Below, piece after piece: positions 35,269 through 45,144 of a stretch of DNA of 64,000 nt. The stretch is from the NCBI RefSeq assembly GCF_003065385.1, contig NZ_CP023277.1, positions 1,204,829 through 1,268,828 of the forward strand, written 5' to 3'. This DNA is from Polynucleobacter acidiphobus. GTDB lineage: Bacteria; Pseudomonadota; Gammaproteobacteria; Burkholderiales; Burkholderiaceae. A program made the translations under genes and the position numbers. Under the pieces are notes generated by a model, which did not search any database, was not told the origin of the DNA, and worked only from the letters and a program-made list of their open reading frames with translations. The first letter of the stretch is position 1. Each line of letters begins with the position of its first letter.

Positions 35269-37146
35269 CTACTTTCCAATCACCTGTTTGATCTGCGCTA
35301 GAACGGATTGATCCTCCATCGTGCTGATATCTCCAGGATCGCGCCCTTCTGCAACCGCTTGCAATGCCCGTCGCACAATCTTGCCCGAACGCGTCTTTGG
35401 TAATGCACTCACCAAGTACACCCGTGCTGGTCGTGCCACCGCACCCAATTGAGAGTCAACGGTCTTCATGACCTCTGCTTCCATGGTCTCGGTTTTACTG
35501 GGATCTTTTGCGATCACAAAGCCGATGGCTACTTGCCCCTTGAGTTGATCTTCCACACCAACGACTGCTACTTCGGCAACATTGGCATGGCTTGAGATAC
35601 TCTCTTCGATCTCGCGTGTTCCTAATCGATGTCCAGCGACGTTAATCACATCATCGGTACGGCCCAAGATGAAGAAGTAACCATCCTTATCTTTAATTGC
35701 CCAATCAAAGGTGGAATACACCATCTTGCCAGGTACGGTCTCCCAATACGTCTTGATAAACCGTTGATCATCACCCCATACCGTTTGCATGCATCCGGGT
35801 GGCAATGGCCCTTCAATCGCAACCACGCCCTTTTGATCAGGACCCAACTCGGCACCGGTTGCTTCATCGAGGAGTTTCATGTTGTAGCCATACACCGGCA
35901 CACCGGGCGAGCCAAATTTATGTGGCATCACCTCAACGCCTCGTTGAATCGCCAAAATCGGCCAACCGGTCTCGGTCTGCCAGTAGTTATCCACCACTGG
36001 CTTCTTCAGTGCATCATGAATCCACGATGCCGTTGGTTCATCGAGCGGCTCACCGGCCAAGAACAGAGTGCGCAGTGTTGATAGATTGTATTTACTGAGG
36101 AAGGCAGGGTCCTGTTTCTTGAGCACCCGCACTGCGGTGGGGGCAGAGAACATCACCGATACCTTGTACTTCTCAACCAAGCTCCACCAAATACCCGCAT
36201 CAGGGCGCAAGGGTGTGCCCTCGTACATGATGGTGGCCATGCCATTAATCAATGGCCCATAGATAATGTAGCTATGGCCTACCACCCAACCAATGTCGGA
36301 GGTGGTAAACATGGTCTCACCTGGATTACCACCAAAGATAAGGCGCATCGAGCTTGCCAGTGCAACGGCATACCCACCGGTATCCCGCTGAACACCCTTG
36401 GGTTTGCCAGTGGTGCCCGAGGTATACAAAATATAGGAGGGATGGGTTGCATCGACCCACTCGACGGGAACCTTGGTATTGAGATGCTTCTCACGCTCAG
36501 TGGCGTAATCCAAATCGCGGTTGGCCACGGTGGTGTATTCCGAGAGACCACGGTTCACAATCAATACCTTCTCAGGCTTAGCGGTTGATAGTGTGATCGC
36601 CTCATCTAGGAGTGGCTTGTAAGGCACCGCCTTGCCACCGCGCATTCCGGCTTCGGCAGTAATGATCATCTTGGGCTTCGCATCATCGATCCGGGAAGCC
36701 AAACTATGCGATGCAAATCCCCCAAACACCACCGAGTGAATCGCACCGATGCGGGTACAGGCGAGCATTGCAAAGCAGGCTTGCGCGATCATTGGCATGT
36801 AGATCAAAACACGATCGCCCTTCTTCACACCATTGGCTTGCAAGATCGCAGCCATGCGATTGACCTCATCGTGCAGCTCTGCAAATGTGTAGGCCTGCTC
36901 CTGATTGGTTTCGGTGGAGACTGCAACCAGTGCGATTTGGTTAGCGCGATCCTTCAAATGCCGATCAACGGCGTTATGGCACAAATTGGTTTGCCCACCG
37001 ACAAACCACTTCGCAAACGGTGGATTGGAATAATCGAGGACTTGTGAAAACGGCTGATGCCAATCAACTAATTTGGCCTGCTCGGACCAAAATGATTTTG
37101 GATCCCGAATGGAGTTCTCATGAAATGATTTGTAGCCAGTACTCAT
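35269..37146 (-). CDS. prpE: Propionate-CoA ligase (PrpE-type acyl-CoA synthetase)
   Basis: A 625-residue AMP-forming acyl-CoA synthetase. The P-loop YTSGTTGKPKG (about 240-250), the adenylate motif NYWQTETGWP and the C-terminal acetylatable lysine in KTRSGKIVRR are present. The N-terminal segment DYSNPPFAKWFVGG with TNLCHNAVDRHL is the PrpE pattern rather than that of acetyl-CoA synthetase. It activates propionate, and possibly acetate. No other methylcitrate-cycle gene is in the window. Confidence 0.88.
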   Translation of the reverse strand: MSTGYKSFHENSIRDPKSFWSEQAKLVDWHQPFSQVLDYSNPPFAKWFVGGQTNLCHNAVDRHLKDRANQIALVAVSTETNQEQAYTFAELHDEVNRMAAILQANGVKKGDRVLIYMPMIAQACFAMLACTRIGAIHSVVFGGFASHSLASRIDDAKPKMIITAEAGMRGGKAVPYKPLLDEAITLSTAKPEKVLIVNRGLSEYTTVANRDLDYATEREKHLNTKVPVEWVDATHPSYILYTSGTTGKPKGVQRDTGGYAVALASSMRLIFGGNPGETMFTTSDIGWVVGHSYIIYGPLINGMATIMYEGTPLRPDAGIWWSLVEKYKVSVMFSAPTAVRVLKKQDPAFLSKYNLSTLRTLFLAGEPLDEPTASWIHDALKKPVVDNYWQTETGWPILAIQRGVEVMPHKFGSPGVPVYGYNMKLLDEATGAELGPDQKGVVAIEGPLPPGCMQTVWGDDQRFIKTYWETVPGKMVYSTFDWAIKDKDGYFFILGRTDDVINVAGHRLGTREIEESISSHANVAEVAVVGVEDQLKGQVAIGFVIAKDPSKTETMEAEVMKTVDSQLGAVARPARVYLVSALPKTRSGKIVRRALQAVAEGRDPGDISTMEDQSVLAQIKQVIGK

Positions 37147-37187
37147 CCTGCATTCCCTTCACAGCAAAAATAATCAATGGCTAGGGA

Positions 37188-38582
37188 TTAAGGAGCCGTT
37201 TTTACACTGGCACTTACCCCAGAGCCGGAGCTAGTTCCAGTTTTCGCTGATTTTGCGGTGTTTGTCGATGGGGATTTTTGCTGAGTGCTTGCGGTCTTGG
37301 GGTTAGCGGCCTTTTTGGGGGCCGATTTGTTTACAGCACTCGCCTGAGCTGGCTTACTGGTCTTGGGTTTGGGCGGGACTGCCTTGTCGAGCTTCAATTG
37401 CCCATACTCAGCCAGATACTCGGAAATATCCGACTCTTTTCCTGGGGGTTTGGGGATTAAAAGGGTTGATCCCGCCCGGATCCGCATGCCACGGGGGATG
37501 TTATTGACATCCCGAATGGTCTCGGGATTTAAGGCTAATCGGCTTGCCAATTGCTCGGGGGTCTCGCTTTTGGTGACCTTCAATGCAGTCCATGACGATA
37601 AGGGCTTGGTGTAACTGGCCAAATTCATCTGAAAGAGTTCAGCACGCGCAAAGGGCAAGAGCATTTGCTGATCGGTTGCGGCCAAGATCACGGGTTTATT
37701 AAATGCCGGATTGAGATTACGAAAATCCTCTAAGGACATCTCAGCCAATTGGGCGGCAACATCCACATCAATATCGCGGGTCACGTCAATCGCTACAAAA
37801 TAGGGATGGTTCTCAAGCTCCGGCAAGACGATGTTGTAGGCCGCTGGATTTTGCACAATGTTTTTATAGGCCATCAACTTGGGTACATACTCACGGGTCT
37901 CGCGCGGCATCGTGAGGCTTTGATAATCCGTAGGCTTACGCTGGGCTTGATTGCGCTTAATCGCTCGGGCAACATTCCCCTCGCCCCAGTTGTATGCAGC
38001 TAGAGCGAGTTGCCAATCACCAAATTGTTTATAGAGGCGCTGGAGATAATCGAGAGCGGCGTTCGTGGATTGCAAGACATCTCGCCGCTCATCCCGAAAT
38101 ACATTCTGGGTTAACTTAAAGTCTTGGCCGGTTCTGGGCATAAACTGCCAGATCCCCATCGCTTTTGCGGTCGACTTGGCTTCGGGATTGAAGGCACTTT
38201 CGACAAATGGCAACAATGCAATCTCGGTGGGCATATTGCGACGATTGACCTCTTCAACAATGTAAAAGAGGTAGCGCGAGGAGCGTGCCATTGAGCGATC
38301 AACGTAATCGGGGCGCTTTACAAGCCATTGGGTTTGCTGCTCGACCAAGGGGCTATCGAGCTCGGGTAATTGAAAGCCCTGACGGATCTGGATCCAAAGA
38401 TCATTCGAGGGCGCCATGATGCTACTAACCGATTGCTTACTGAGATCCACGCGTGGTGCTTTGGCAGCCCGCGGATCACGCCTTGAATCAGTGCTTGAAG
38501 ACCACTCGGGCGAGGTGCTGGCGCAACCGCTCAGTACCAGAACAACTGCGCTGGCGATCAGTAAGAGTGAGCGGCGCATCAT
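37188..38582 (-). CDS. mltD: Membrane-bound lytic murein transglycosylase D, lipoprotein
   Basis: The start is set at ATG 38582 (or 38579) because this gives a lipoprotein signal with lipobox LSGC; the open frame extends 30 codons upstream into gloB. A lytic transglycosylase domain has the catalytic glutamate in LLPFVESAFNPEA and GIWQFMPRTG, then one LysM-like domain (about residues 310-370). The C-terminus is a low-complexity Lys/Ser/Thr/Ala/Pro tail. It cleaves peptidoglycan at the outer membrane. It begins directly after the gloB stop. Confidence 0.9.
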   Translation of the reverse strand: MMRRSLLLIASAVVLVLSGCASTSPEWSSSTDSRRDPRAAKAPRVDLSKQSVSSIMAPSNDLWIQIRQGFQLPELDSPLVEQQTQWLVKRPDYVDRSMARSSRYLFYIVEEVNRRNMPTEIALLPFVESAFNPEAKSTAKAMGIWQFMPRTGQDFKLTQNVFRDERRDVLQSTNAALDYLQRLYKQFGDWQLALAAYNWGEGNVARAIKRNQAQRKPTDYQSLTMPRETREYVPKLMAYKNIVQNPAAYNIVLPELENHPYFVAIDVTRDIDVDVAAQLAEMSLEDFRNLNPAFNKPVILAATDQQMLLPFARAELFQMNLASYTKPLSSWTALKVTKSETPEQLASRLALNPETIRDVNNIPRGMRIRAGSTLLIPKPPGKESDISEYLAEYGQLKLDKAVPPKPKTSKPAQASAVNKSAPKKAANPKTASTQQKSPSTNTAKSAKTGTSSGSGVSASVKTAP

Positions 38583-38583
38583 T

Positions 38584-39402
38584 CTAGAAGCGATCCTTCC
38601 ACGCCCGCACGACCGCCAAAACCTCTGCGGGACTTTTGAGGTCTTGCCCAATTTGCGCACGCGCAGCGGCAATGACTGGGGCTTGATCGCAGCGCATGAA
38701 TGGATTCACCCGCTTCTCATGGGCAATCGTCGTGGGTACCGTGGGTTGATTACGCTTACGTAAGGCATCGGCCGTTTGCGACCACTCGATTAAGGCTGAA
38801 TTATCTGGCTCAACCGCGAGTGCAAAACGGATATTGGATAAGGTGTACTCGTGGGTGCAGTAAACCAAGGTGTTAGGGGGTAAGGCCAAGAACTTGGCTA
38901 GTGAGCTCGACATTTGGGTGGGTGTGCCTTCAAAGAGCCGTCCGCAGCCTGAAGCAAAGAGAGTGTCGCCACAGAATAATTTTGAGGTCTGTCCAGCGTT
39001 ATCCTCGCTGCGTGCCACATACGCGATGTGACCCAAGGTATGCCCGGGGACTTCGAGGACGTTTAATTTGATGGCGGGCTGATTAAAGCAGACGGTGTCA
39101 CCCTCAAAGAGTGCGTGACTGCGCAAGGCAATATCCTCAGCTGCAGGGCCATACACTGGGACTGAGAGTCCGCCTTGGTTTGCCCACGCGAGGATCTCTG
39201 GTAATCCACCAATATGGTCAGCGTGGTAATGAGTGATTAGAATTCCGGTAAGGCGCAGGTTCTGTTGGGTTAAATAATCAATCGCTGGCTTTGCTTCACC
39301 AGGGTCAACCAAAATAGCCGACTGTTGATCGTGAATGCACCAGATGTAGTTGTCGGTAAAGGCAGGTATGGGCCACACTTGCAATAAGGAATTTGAAACC
39401 AT
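38584..39402 (-). CDS. gloB: Hydroxyacylglutathione hydrolase (glyoxalase II)
   Basis: A 272-residue metallo-beta-lactamase-fold enzyme with the binuclear metal motif THYHADHIGG (about 57-66), GHTLGHIAY, FCGDTLFASGCGR and the C-terminal glutathione-binding segment ERxN/PFxR represented by EKRVNPFMRCDQ. It hydrolyses S-lactoylglutathione in methylglyoxal detoxification. It is followed immediately by mltD, and is divergent from the methyltransferase gene, a common betaproteobacterial order. Confidence 0.94.
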   Translation of the reverse strand: MVSNSLLQVWPIPAFTDNYIWCIHDQQSAILVDPGEAKPAIDYLTQQNLRLTGILITHYHADHIGGLPEILAWANQGGLSVPVYGPAAEDIALRSHALFEGDTVCFNQPAIKLNVLEVPGHTLGHIAYVARSEDNAGQTSKLFCGDTLFASGCGRLFEGTPTQMSSSLAKFLALPPNTLVYCTHEYTLSNIRFALAVEPDNSALIEWSQTADALRKRNQPTVPTTIAHEKRVNPFMRCDQAPVIAAARAQIGQDLKSPAEVLAVVRAWKDRF

Positions 39403-39434
39403 GGCAACACCTTAGGACACAAGATAATCCTCCT

Positions 39435-40238
39435 ATGATACCAATGACCCCACCGAACGTGCAGGCCGATACTCCACCCGAGAGTTCGTGGGAGACGTGG
39501 CTGCAATCACCTCCGGGGCAATACATCCTCAAATCCGAGCAAGAGCTCTTTAATCAAGCGGTTGTCGATGTGTTTGGCTACTACGCTTTGCAAATTGGTT
39601 TACCGCAAATCAACACCCTTGCAGAAAATCGGATTTCACTAAAGCTGATGCTGCTTCCCCACGGGATTGCGAAAGCCGATGTCGATCTGCCCTATCAACC
39701 AATTGAAGGGATTCCGGAAGAATTACCATTTGCTGATCAATCCATTGATTTAGTGGTGCTGCCACATGTCTTGGAATTTGCCCAAGATCCGCACCAGATT
39801 CTGCGCGAGGTCGATCGTGTCTTAATGCCCGAGGGCCGCGTTGTGATCTCGGGCTTTAATCCAGCGAGCCTTTGGGGCTTGCGGCAATACGCAGGACGTT
39901 TAATTGGTAAAAACTATTTACCGCGTGAGGGTCAGTTCTTAAGTTTGCTGCGCGTGAAAGATTGGTTGAAGTTACTCGACTACTCTCTCGATCGGGGTCA
40001 CTTTGCTTGCTATCGCCTGCCACTGCGTAAAGAGAAAAATATGGCCCGCATGGCTTTTCTTGAAAAAATGGGGAATCGCTGGTGGCCAATCTTTGGCTCG
40101 GTCTTTTTAATCTCGGCAATTAAGCGCCACCCGGGTACCCGTTTGGTAGGACGTGTTCCCAAACAAGCCTTGCAAGCGCTCCCACAACTTAATCCTGCCG
40201 CTCAGCAAACTTCCCAACGGGTGACTGAAGAGGTATAA
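39435..40238 (+). CDS. SAM-dependent methyltransferase (Methyltransf_11 type)
   Basis: The start at ATG 39435 gives 267 residues. The core contains [18 protein letters not shown] with the following [26 protein letters not shown], the post-motif II and III region of class I methyltransferases. The SAM-binding glycine loop is degenerate (the region before is [12 protein letters not shown]). This type is regularly found between gloB and rnhA in betaproteobacteria, but its substrate is not known to me. It ends 7 bases before rnhA. Confidence 0.8.
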   Translation: MIPMTPPNVQADTPPESSWETWLQSPPGQYILKSEQELFNQAVVDVFGYYALQIGLPQINTLAENRISLKLMLLPHGIAKADVDLPYQPIEGIPEELPFADQSIDLVVLPHVLEFAQDPHQILREVDRVLMPEGRVVISGFNPASLWGLRQYAGRLIGKNYLPREGQFLSLLRVKDWLKLLDYSLDRGHFACYRLPLRKEKNMARMAFLEKMGNRWWPIFGSVFLISAIKRHPGTRLVGRVPKQALQALPQLNPAAQQTSQRVTEEV

Positions 40239-40245
40239 AGAGCGC

Positions 40246-40695
40246 ATGAGCAAACCCCACATTACGATCTATACCGATGGTGCCTGCAAAGGTAATCCCG
40301 GTCCTGGTGGCTGGGGTGTGGTGCTGCGATCAGGGGCGCATGAGAAACATTTGCATGGTGGCGCTCATGACACCACCAACAATCGCATGGAAATTAGCGC
40401 GGTGATCCACGCACTCAAGGCCCTCAAGCAAGCCAGCGTGGTGGATCTCTATACCGACTCCCAATACGTCCAAAAAGGAGTGAGTGAGTGGCTTGCTGGT
40501 TGGAAGGCACGGGGGTGGAGGACGGCCGACAAATCCCCGGTCAAGAATGTCGATCTTTGGCAAGAGCTCGACGCCCTTTTGCCCCTCCATGAAATTCAGT
40601 GGCACTGGGTCCGCGGCCATAACGGCCACCCCGGAAATGAGCTGGCCGATCAACTCGCCAATCAAGGTGTGGAAGCCTTTTTGTCCAATAACTGA
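40246..40695 (+). CDS. rnhA: Ribonuclease HI
   Basis: A 149-residue RNase H with all four acidic catalytic residues in place: [17 protein letters not shown] (Asp10), NNRMEI (Glu48), LYTDSQYV (Asp70) and the Asp near [10 protein letters not shown]. The basic handle ([20 protein letters not shown]) of the E. coli type is present. It removes RNA from RNA-DNA hybrids. It is translationally close to the methyltransferase gene upstream. Confidence 0.97.
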   Translation: MSKPHITIYTDGACKGNPGPGGWGVVLRSGAHEKHLHGGAHDTTNNRMEISAVIHALKALKQASVVDLYTDSQYVQKGVSEWLAGWKARGWRTADKSPVKNVDLWQELDALLPLHEIQWHWVRGHNGHPGNELADQLANQGVEAFLSNN

Positions 40696-40766
40696 TCTGC
40701 GCCCCGCTTGGGCTTGTGAGAGAATGCTTTAACTCTTTAAATAACAAAGCAATTTAGACTAGCGCT

Positions 40767-42032
40767 GTGACCAAACCTCCAACCTTTATTGCCCGAGTCA
40801 AACAAACCATCATGGCCTGGGGTTGCCAACTGGTCACCCGACTCCAAAAAATCGACCTCAAACAATTTTTGGCATTTCTGGTCAAGCGCAAATGGTGGGT
40901 GCTGGCGATCCTGATATTAATTTATGCTGGTGATAAAGCCTACGATCATTTTTTTCCGCCCGAAAGTAAACGTGGTGGGCCACAAACGGTGGTTACCCTG
41001 GTCCTCGAGAAACAAGATATCCCCATCATCATTGAGTCGACCGGTACTGTTGTAGCAGCCAATATCGTGGATGTACGCCCACAAGTTAGCAACGTGGTGA
41101 AAGAGATTCACATTAAAGAAGGTCAAGAGGTCAAGAAGGGGCAACTACTGTTCACCCTAGACGATCGCAATGATCGCGCCAATTACGATAAAGCCAAAGC
41201 CGTAGCCGATGATGCACAACGTCAGTTGCAACGTGCTAAAGAGTTGGTCGCTCAAAACTTTATCTCCAAAGCAGGTTTAGATACTGCCGAGGCCAATGCC
41301 AAATCCACTGCTGCTACTGCGCGTGCTGCCGAAGTGCAACTCTCCTTTGACTACATTCGCGCACCGATTGATGGGCGTGCCGGGATTATTAATGTGTTCC
41401 CTGGCTCCTTAGTGGCGCCTGGCAATATTGTGACCACAGCTTCCAGCTCCACCGCGACCACTGCTTTGGGTGCGATGGTCACGATCACTCAGTTAGATCC
41501 CATCAATGTGCAATTTATCGTGGGTGAGGACAACATTCCCCTATTGATGCAAAGCGATCCTGCCAACTTGAAGGTATCGGTGACGGTAGGCGATAACCGC
41601 ACCCAGGTCTACGAGGGTAAGGTCTTGGTCATCGACAATCAAGTGGATCCAGCAATTGGGGCGGTTCGCGTTAAGGCGCAAATTGCCAATGACAAACGCA
41701 CTCTACTGCCTGGACAATTTGCTCGGGTCAAACTCGAAGCCAATACCTTAAAGGACGCCATTTTGGTTCCATCCCAAGCGGTGGTGATTAATCCGCGTGG
41801 GCGCTTTATCTATGTGGTGGGCGCTGAAGATAAGGTCAGCCTCAAACCCATTAAAGTGAGCTATGAGTATCAGGGCAAAGCCGCGATTACAGGTGTGGAT
41901 GCTGGTGAGCGCGTGGTGATCGAAGGTAAACAGAATCTGCGCCCCGGCACCAAGATCCGAGAAAACAAAGTGGCACCTGCAAAGCCCGCTGACGCCCCCA
42001 AACCTGAATCCAAACCTGCTGACAAAAAATGA
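40767..42032 (+). CDS. RND efflux membrane fusion protein (MdtA/AcrA-like)
   Basis: A 421-residue periplasmic adaptor beginning at GTG 40767. One membrane anchor (about 43-60) replaces the lipobox seen in AcrA. The biotinyl-lipoyl-like halves (KEIHIKEGQEVKKGQLLFTL and APIDGRAGIINVFPGSLV) flank a short helical hairpin, followed by the beta-barrel and membrane-proximal domains. The C-terminal tail is rich in Pro, Lys and Asp. It overlaps the pump gene by 4 bases, so they form an operon. No outer-membrane channel gene is nearby. Confidence 0.9.
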   Translation: MTKPPTFIARVKQTIMAWGCQLVTRLQKIDLKQFLAFLVKRKWWVLAILILIYAGDKAYDHFFPPESKRGGPQTVVTLVLEKQDIPIIIESTGTVVAANIVDVRPQVSNVVKEIHIKEGQEVKKGQLLFTLDDRNDRANYDKAKAVADDAQRQLQRAKELVAQNFISKAGLDTAEANAKSTAATARAAEVQLSFDYIRAPIDGRAGIINVFPGSLVAPGNIVTTASSSTATTALGAMVTITQLDPINVQFIVGEDNIPLLMQSDPANLKVSVTVGDNRTQVYEGKVLVIDNQVDPAIGAVRVKAQIANDKRTLLPGQFARVKLEANTLKDAILVPSQAVVINPRGRFIYVVGAEDKVSLKPIKVSYEYQGKAAITGVDAGERVVIEGKQNLRPGTKIRENKVAPAKPADAPKPESKPADKK

Positions 42033-45000
42033 CGCTCTCTGAGCTTTGTATCCGACGGCCTGTGATGACCGTCCTGCTCTCAGTAGTGACGGTGATTGCT
42101 GGTGCAGTGGCATACACTCGCATTCCGGTCGCAGCCTTGCCCAGTTTTAATACGCCGGTGATCTCTGTATCAGCCTCCTTGCCAGGCGCCTCGCCAGAGA
42201 ATATGGCAGCATCGGTTGCCCTGCCGCTCGAGAAAGAGTTCTCGACCATCGATGGTATTTCTGTGATTAGCTCGACCAATTTCTTGGGCACGACAAACAT
42301 CACCCTTGAATTTAATAACGATCGTGACATTGATAAAGCCGCAGTCGATGTGCAGGCGGCATTGTTGCGCGCCCAACGCCGTTTACCAATCGAGATGACC
42401 GTGCCACCTTCCTATCGCAAGGTCAATCCTGCCGATGCACCGGTCCTCATCATCGGCATGACCTCGCCGTCAATGGATTTATCCGAGCTCAATGATTACG
42501 CGGAGAACCTGATTTCTCCAACGCTGTCGACGATTAATGGGGTGGCACAAATCATTGTGTATGGCATTAAGCGCTATGCCATTCGTGTTCAAGCGCGGCC
42601 TGACTCCTTGGCAATCCATAACCTCACGATGGAGGATCTGTCGATCGCCATCAATAAAGCGAACTCCAATACCCCGGTGGGTGTTTTAGAGGGTCCGCGC
42701 CAGCTCTTAACCATTTATGCCAACAAGCAATTGGTCACCGCCTCTGACTTTGCCAACCTCATCATTGCCCAGAAAAATGGTTTACCGATTTATCTGCGCG
42801 ATGTTGCTGATGTGGTTGAGAGCTATGAGAACGTTCGCACCCTCTCCACCACCAATGGTGAGCGCTCGATTGCGCTTGCCATTCAGCGCCAGCCCAATGC
42901 CAATACGGTCAAGGTGGTGGATGCGGTCAAAGCGATGATCCCGCAGTTTGAGAAGCAACTCCCAGCATCGATCAAGCTCACACTGATCAATGATCGCTCT
43001 AAATCCATCCGCGAGGCAATTGCTGACGTCAACTTCACTCTGGCATTAACCGTGGCTTTGGTGGTGTTGGTGATATTCCTATTCCTCAAGCACCTCTCAG
43101 CCACCATCATTCCGTCCTTAAGCCTACCCATTTCACTGATTGGTGCCTTCTTCCTGCTCTACTTCATGGGCTATAGCTTAGATAACGTCTCGCTATTGGG
43201 CATTACGCTTGCCGTGGGCTTGGTGGTTGATGATTCCATTGTGGTGCTAGAGAACATCGTGCGTTATGTGGATCAAGGCATGAGTCCCCTCAAGGCTGCC
43301 CTCAAAGGAAGTCGTGAGGTTGGATTTACGATCGTCTCGATCTCCCTATCTTTAGTGGCGGTCTTTATTCCCCTCTTCTTTATGGAAGGTCCGATTGGAC
43401 TCCTCTTTCGTGAGTTTGCCGTAGTCGTTTCACTCGCCATCTTGGTTTCTGCTGTGGTATCGCTATCTTTGGTACCAATGCTTTGCAGCCGTTACCTTCC
43501 AAAACCTGGCCAACATGCTCGCGAATATGCAATTAACCGTCACTTTGATCGGTGGTTTAGTTGGACCCAAAAGACCTATGTGCATTACTTGGATCGGGCT
43601 CTTGCAAATCGCCAGCGGGTGTTGTGGTTAGCCATCGCAACCTTTGTCATTACGATTGCGATGTTCATCTATACCCCGAAGGGATTTTTCCCGGAAGAGG
43701 ATATTGGCCAGATCACGGCAACGACTGAAGCTGATCAAGATATCTCCTACAAGGCGATGCTGGAGTTGCAAGATCGTGCTGCTGAGATTGTGGCCAATGA
43801 TCCCAATGTAGCAAGCTTTGTCTCAATTCTTGGCGGGGGTCTGAGTGCGGGTAGTAATACCGGGCGCTTCTTTATTGTGCTTAAGCCCCGCGGCGATCGT
43901 GAATCCATGACCAAGGTACTCGAGGGCTTGCGCGCGAAGTTTAGAGAGGTCCCCGGCCTACAAGTGTTCATGCGGCCGATTCAGAATCTGCAACTCGGGG
44001 GGCGATCTAGCAAGAGCCGCTATCAATTTACCTTGCAAAGCGTTGGCTTTGAAGGGGTGAATGAATGGTCTGAGAAGATGCTAGAGAAATTACGCAGCGA
44101 TCCCCTTTTCCGAGATGTGACCTCGGACTCCCAACTACGTGGTCTGAATGTGCAAATTGATATTAATCGTGAGAAGGCGGCACAAGCAGGGGTGACGATT
44201 GCGGATATTCGTCAAGCCTTGTACAACGCCTTTGGGCAGCGCCAGGTCTCCACCATTTACACAAGCGTCAATACCTATTACGTCATCTTGGAGACCGCGG
44301 AAGATCAGAGGCAGTTTGAAACCGATCTTGGCAAAGTGTTTGTACGAGGGCGTTCAACCAATCAACTGATTCCGCTCTCGAGTCTTGCCAGCTTCAAACG
44401 CACCATTGGTCCGACTGCGGTCAATCATCAAGGCCAGATTCCGGCGGTAACTCTCTCGTTTAATCTGGCGCCCGATGTCGCCCTCGGGCAGGCTACCGAT
44501 GCGATTGAGAAATACGTCAAAGAGATTAAGCTGCCTTCCTCCATCATTACGAGCTATGGGGGCGATGCGAAAGTGTTCAAAGGCAATCAGAGCGGGCAAT
44601 TTATTCTGATCATTGCCGCACTCGCAGTGATCTATATCTTGCTCGGTGTTCTGTATGAGAGCTATATTCACCCAATCACCATTTTGGCTGGTCTGCCCTC
44701 CGCAGCCATCGGCGCCCTGCTCTCTTTATGGATGTTTGGGATGGAGCTCACCATTATTGCGACGATTGGTATTCTGATGCTCATCGGGATCGTCAAGAAA
44801 AACGCCATCCTGATGATCGATTTCGCCCTTGAGGCCCAGCGCAAACAGGGAATGAGTCCTACTGAAGCGATCCGTTCAGCCTGTATCTTGCGCTTTCGAC
44901 CGATCATGATGACGACCCTCACTGCAATCGTGGGTGCCCTCCCAATTGCACTTGGTATTGGTGCTGGCGCTGAGTTACGTCAACCTCTGGGTGTTAGTGT

Positions 45001-45127
45001 GGTGGGTGGCTTGGTCCTTTCTCAGTTTGTGACCTTGTTCATTACTCCGGTCATTTATCTCTATCTGGATCGCTATGCTGGACGTGGCCCCCTTGAGATA
45101 CCGCCAGAAGATCTTCAAGATACCTAA
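42029..45127 (+). CDS. RND multidrug efflux pump, inner-membrane permease
   Basis: A 1032-residue RND transporter of the HAE1/MdtBC type with 12 membrane helices and two large periplasmic loops. The proton-relay aspartates are in GLVVDDSIVVLENI in helix 4, and ATIGILMLIGIVKKNAI with RFRPIMMTTLTAI mark the second half. It exports amphiphilic compounds using the proton gradient. Only one pump gene is present, unlike the mdtBC pair. The pump operon sits between rnhA and dnaQ, two genes that are often adjacent. Confidence 0.92.
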   Translation: MTLSELCIRRPVMTVLLSVVTVIAGAVAYTRIPVAALPSFNTPVISVSASLPGASPENMAASVALPLEKEFSTIDGISVISSTNFLGTTNITLEFNNDRDIDKAAVDVQAALLRAQRRLPIEMTVPPSYRKVNPADAPVLIIGMTSPSMDLSELNDYAENLISPTLSTINGVAQIIVYGIKRYAIRVQARPDSLAIHNLTMEDLSIAINKANSNTPVGVLEGPRQLLTIYANKQLVTASDFANLIIAQKNGLPIYLRDVADVVESYENVRTLSTTNGERSIALAIQRQPNANTVKVVDAVKAMIPQFEKQLPASIKLTLINDRSKSIREAIADVNFTLALTVALVVLVIFLFLKHLSATIIPSLSLPISLIGAFFLLYFMGYSLDNVSLLGITLAVGLVVDDSIVVLENIVRYVDQGMSPLKAALKGSREVGFTIVSISLSLVAVFIPLFFMEGPIGLLFREFAVVVSLAILVSAVVSLSLVPMLCSRYLPKPGQHAREYAINRHFDRWFSWTQKTYVHYLDRALANRQRVLWLAIATFVITIAMFIYTPKGFFPEEDIGQITATTEADQDISYKAMLELQDRAAEIVANDPNVASFVSILGGGLSAGSNTGRFFIVLKPRGDRESMTKVLEGLRAKFREVPGLQVFMRPIQNLQLGGRSSKSRYQFTLQSVGFEGVNEWSEKMLEKLRSDPLFRDVTSDSQLRGLNVQIDINREKAAQAGVTIADIRQALYNAFGQRQVSTIYTSVNTYYVILETAEDQRQFETDLGKVFVRGRSTNQLIPLSSLASFKRTIGPTAVNHQGQIPAVTLSFNLAPDVALGQATDAIEKYVKEIKLPSSIITSYGGDAKVFKGNQSGQFILIIAALAVIYILLGVLYESYIHPITILAGLPSAAIGALLSLWMFGMELTIIATIGILMLIGIVKKNAILMIDFALEAQRKQGMSPTEAIRSACILRFRPIMMTTLTAIVGALPIALGIGAGAELRQPLGVSVVGGLVLSQFVTLFITPVIYLYLDRYAGRGPLEIPPEDLQDT

Positions 45128-45144
45128 GCGTTTTACAATGGTGT

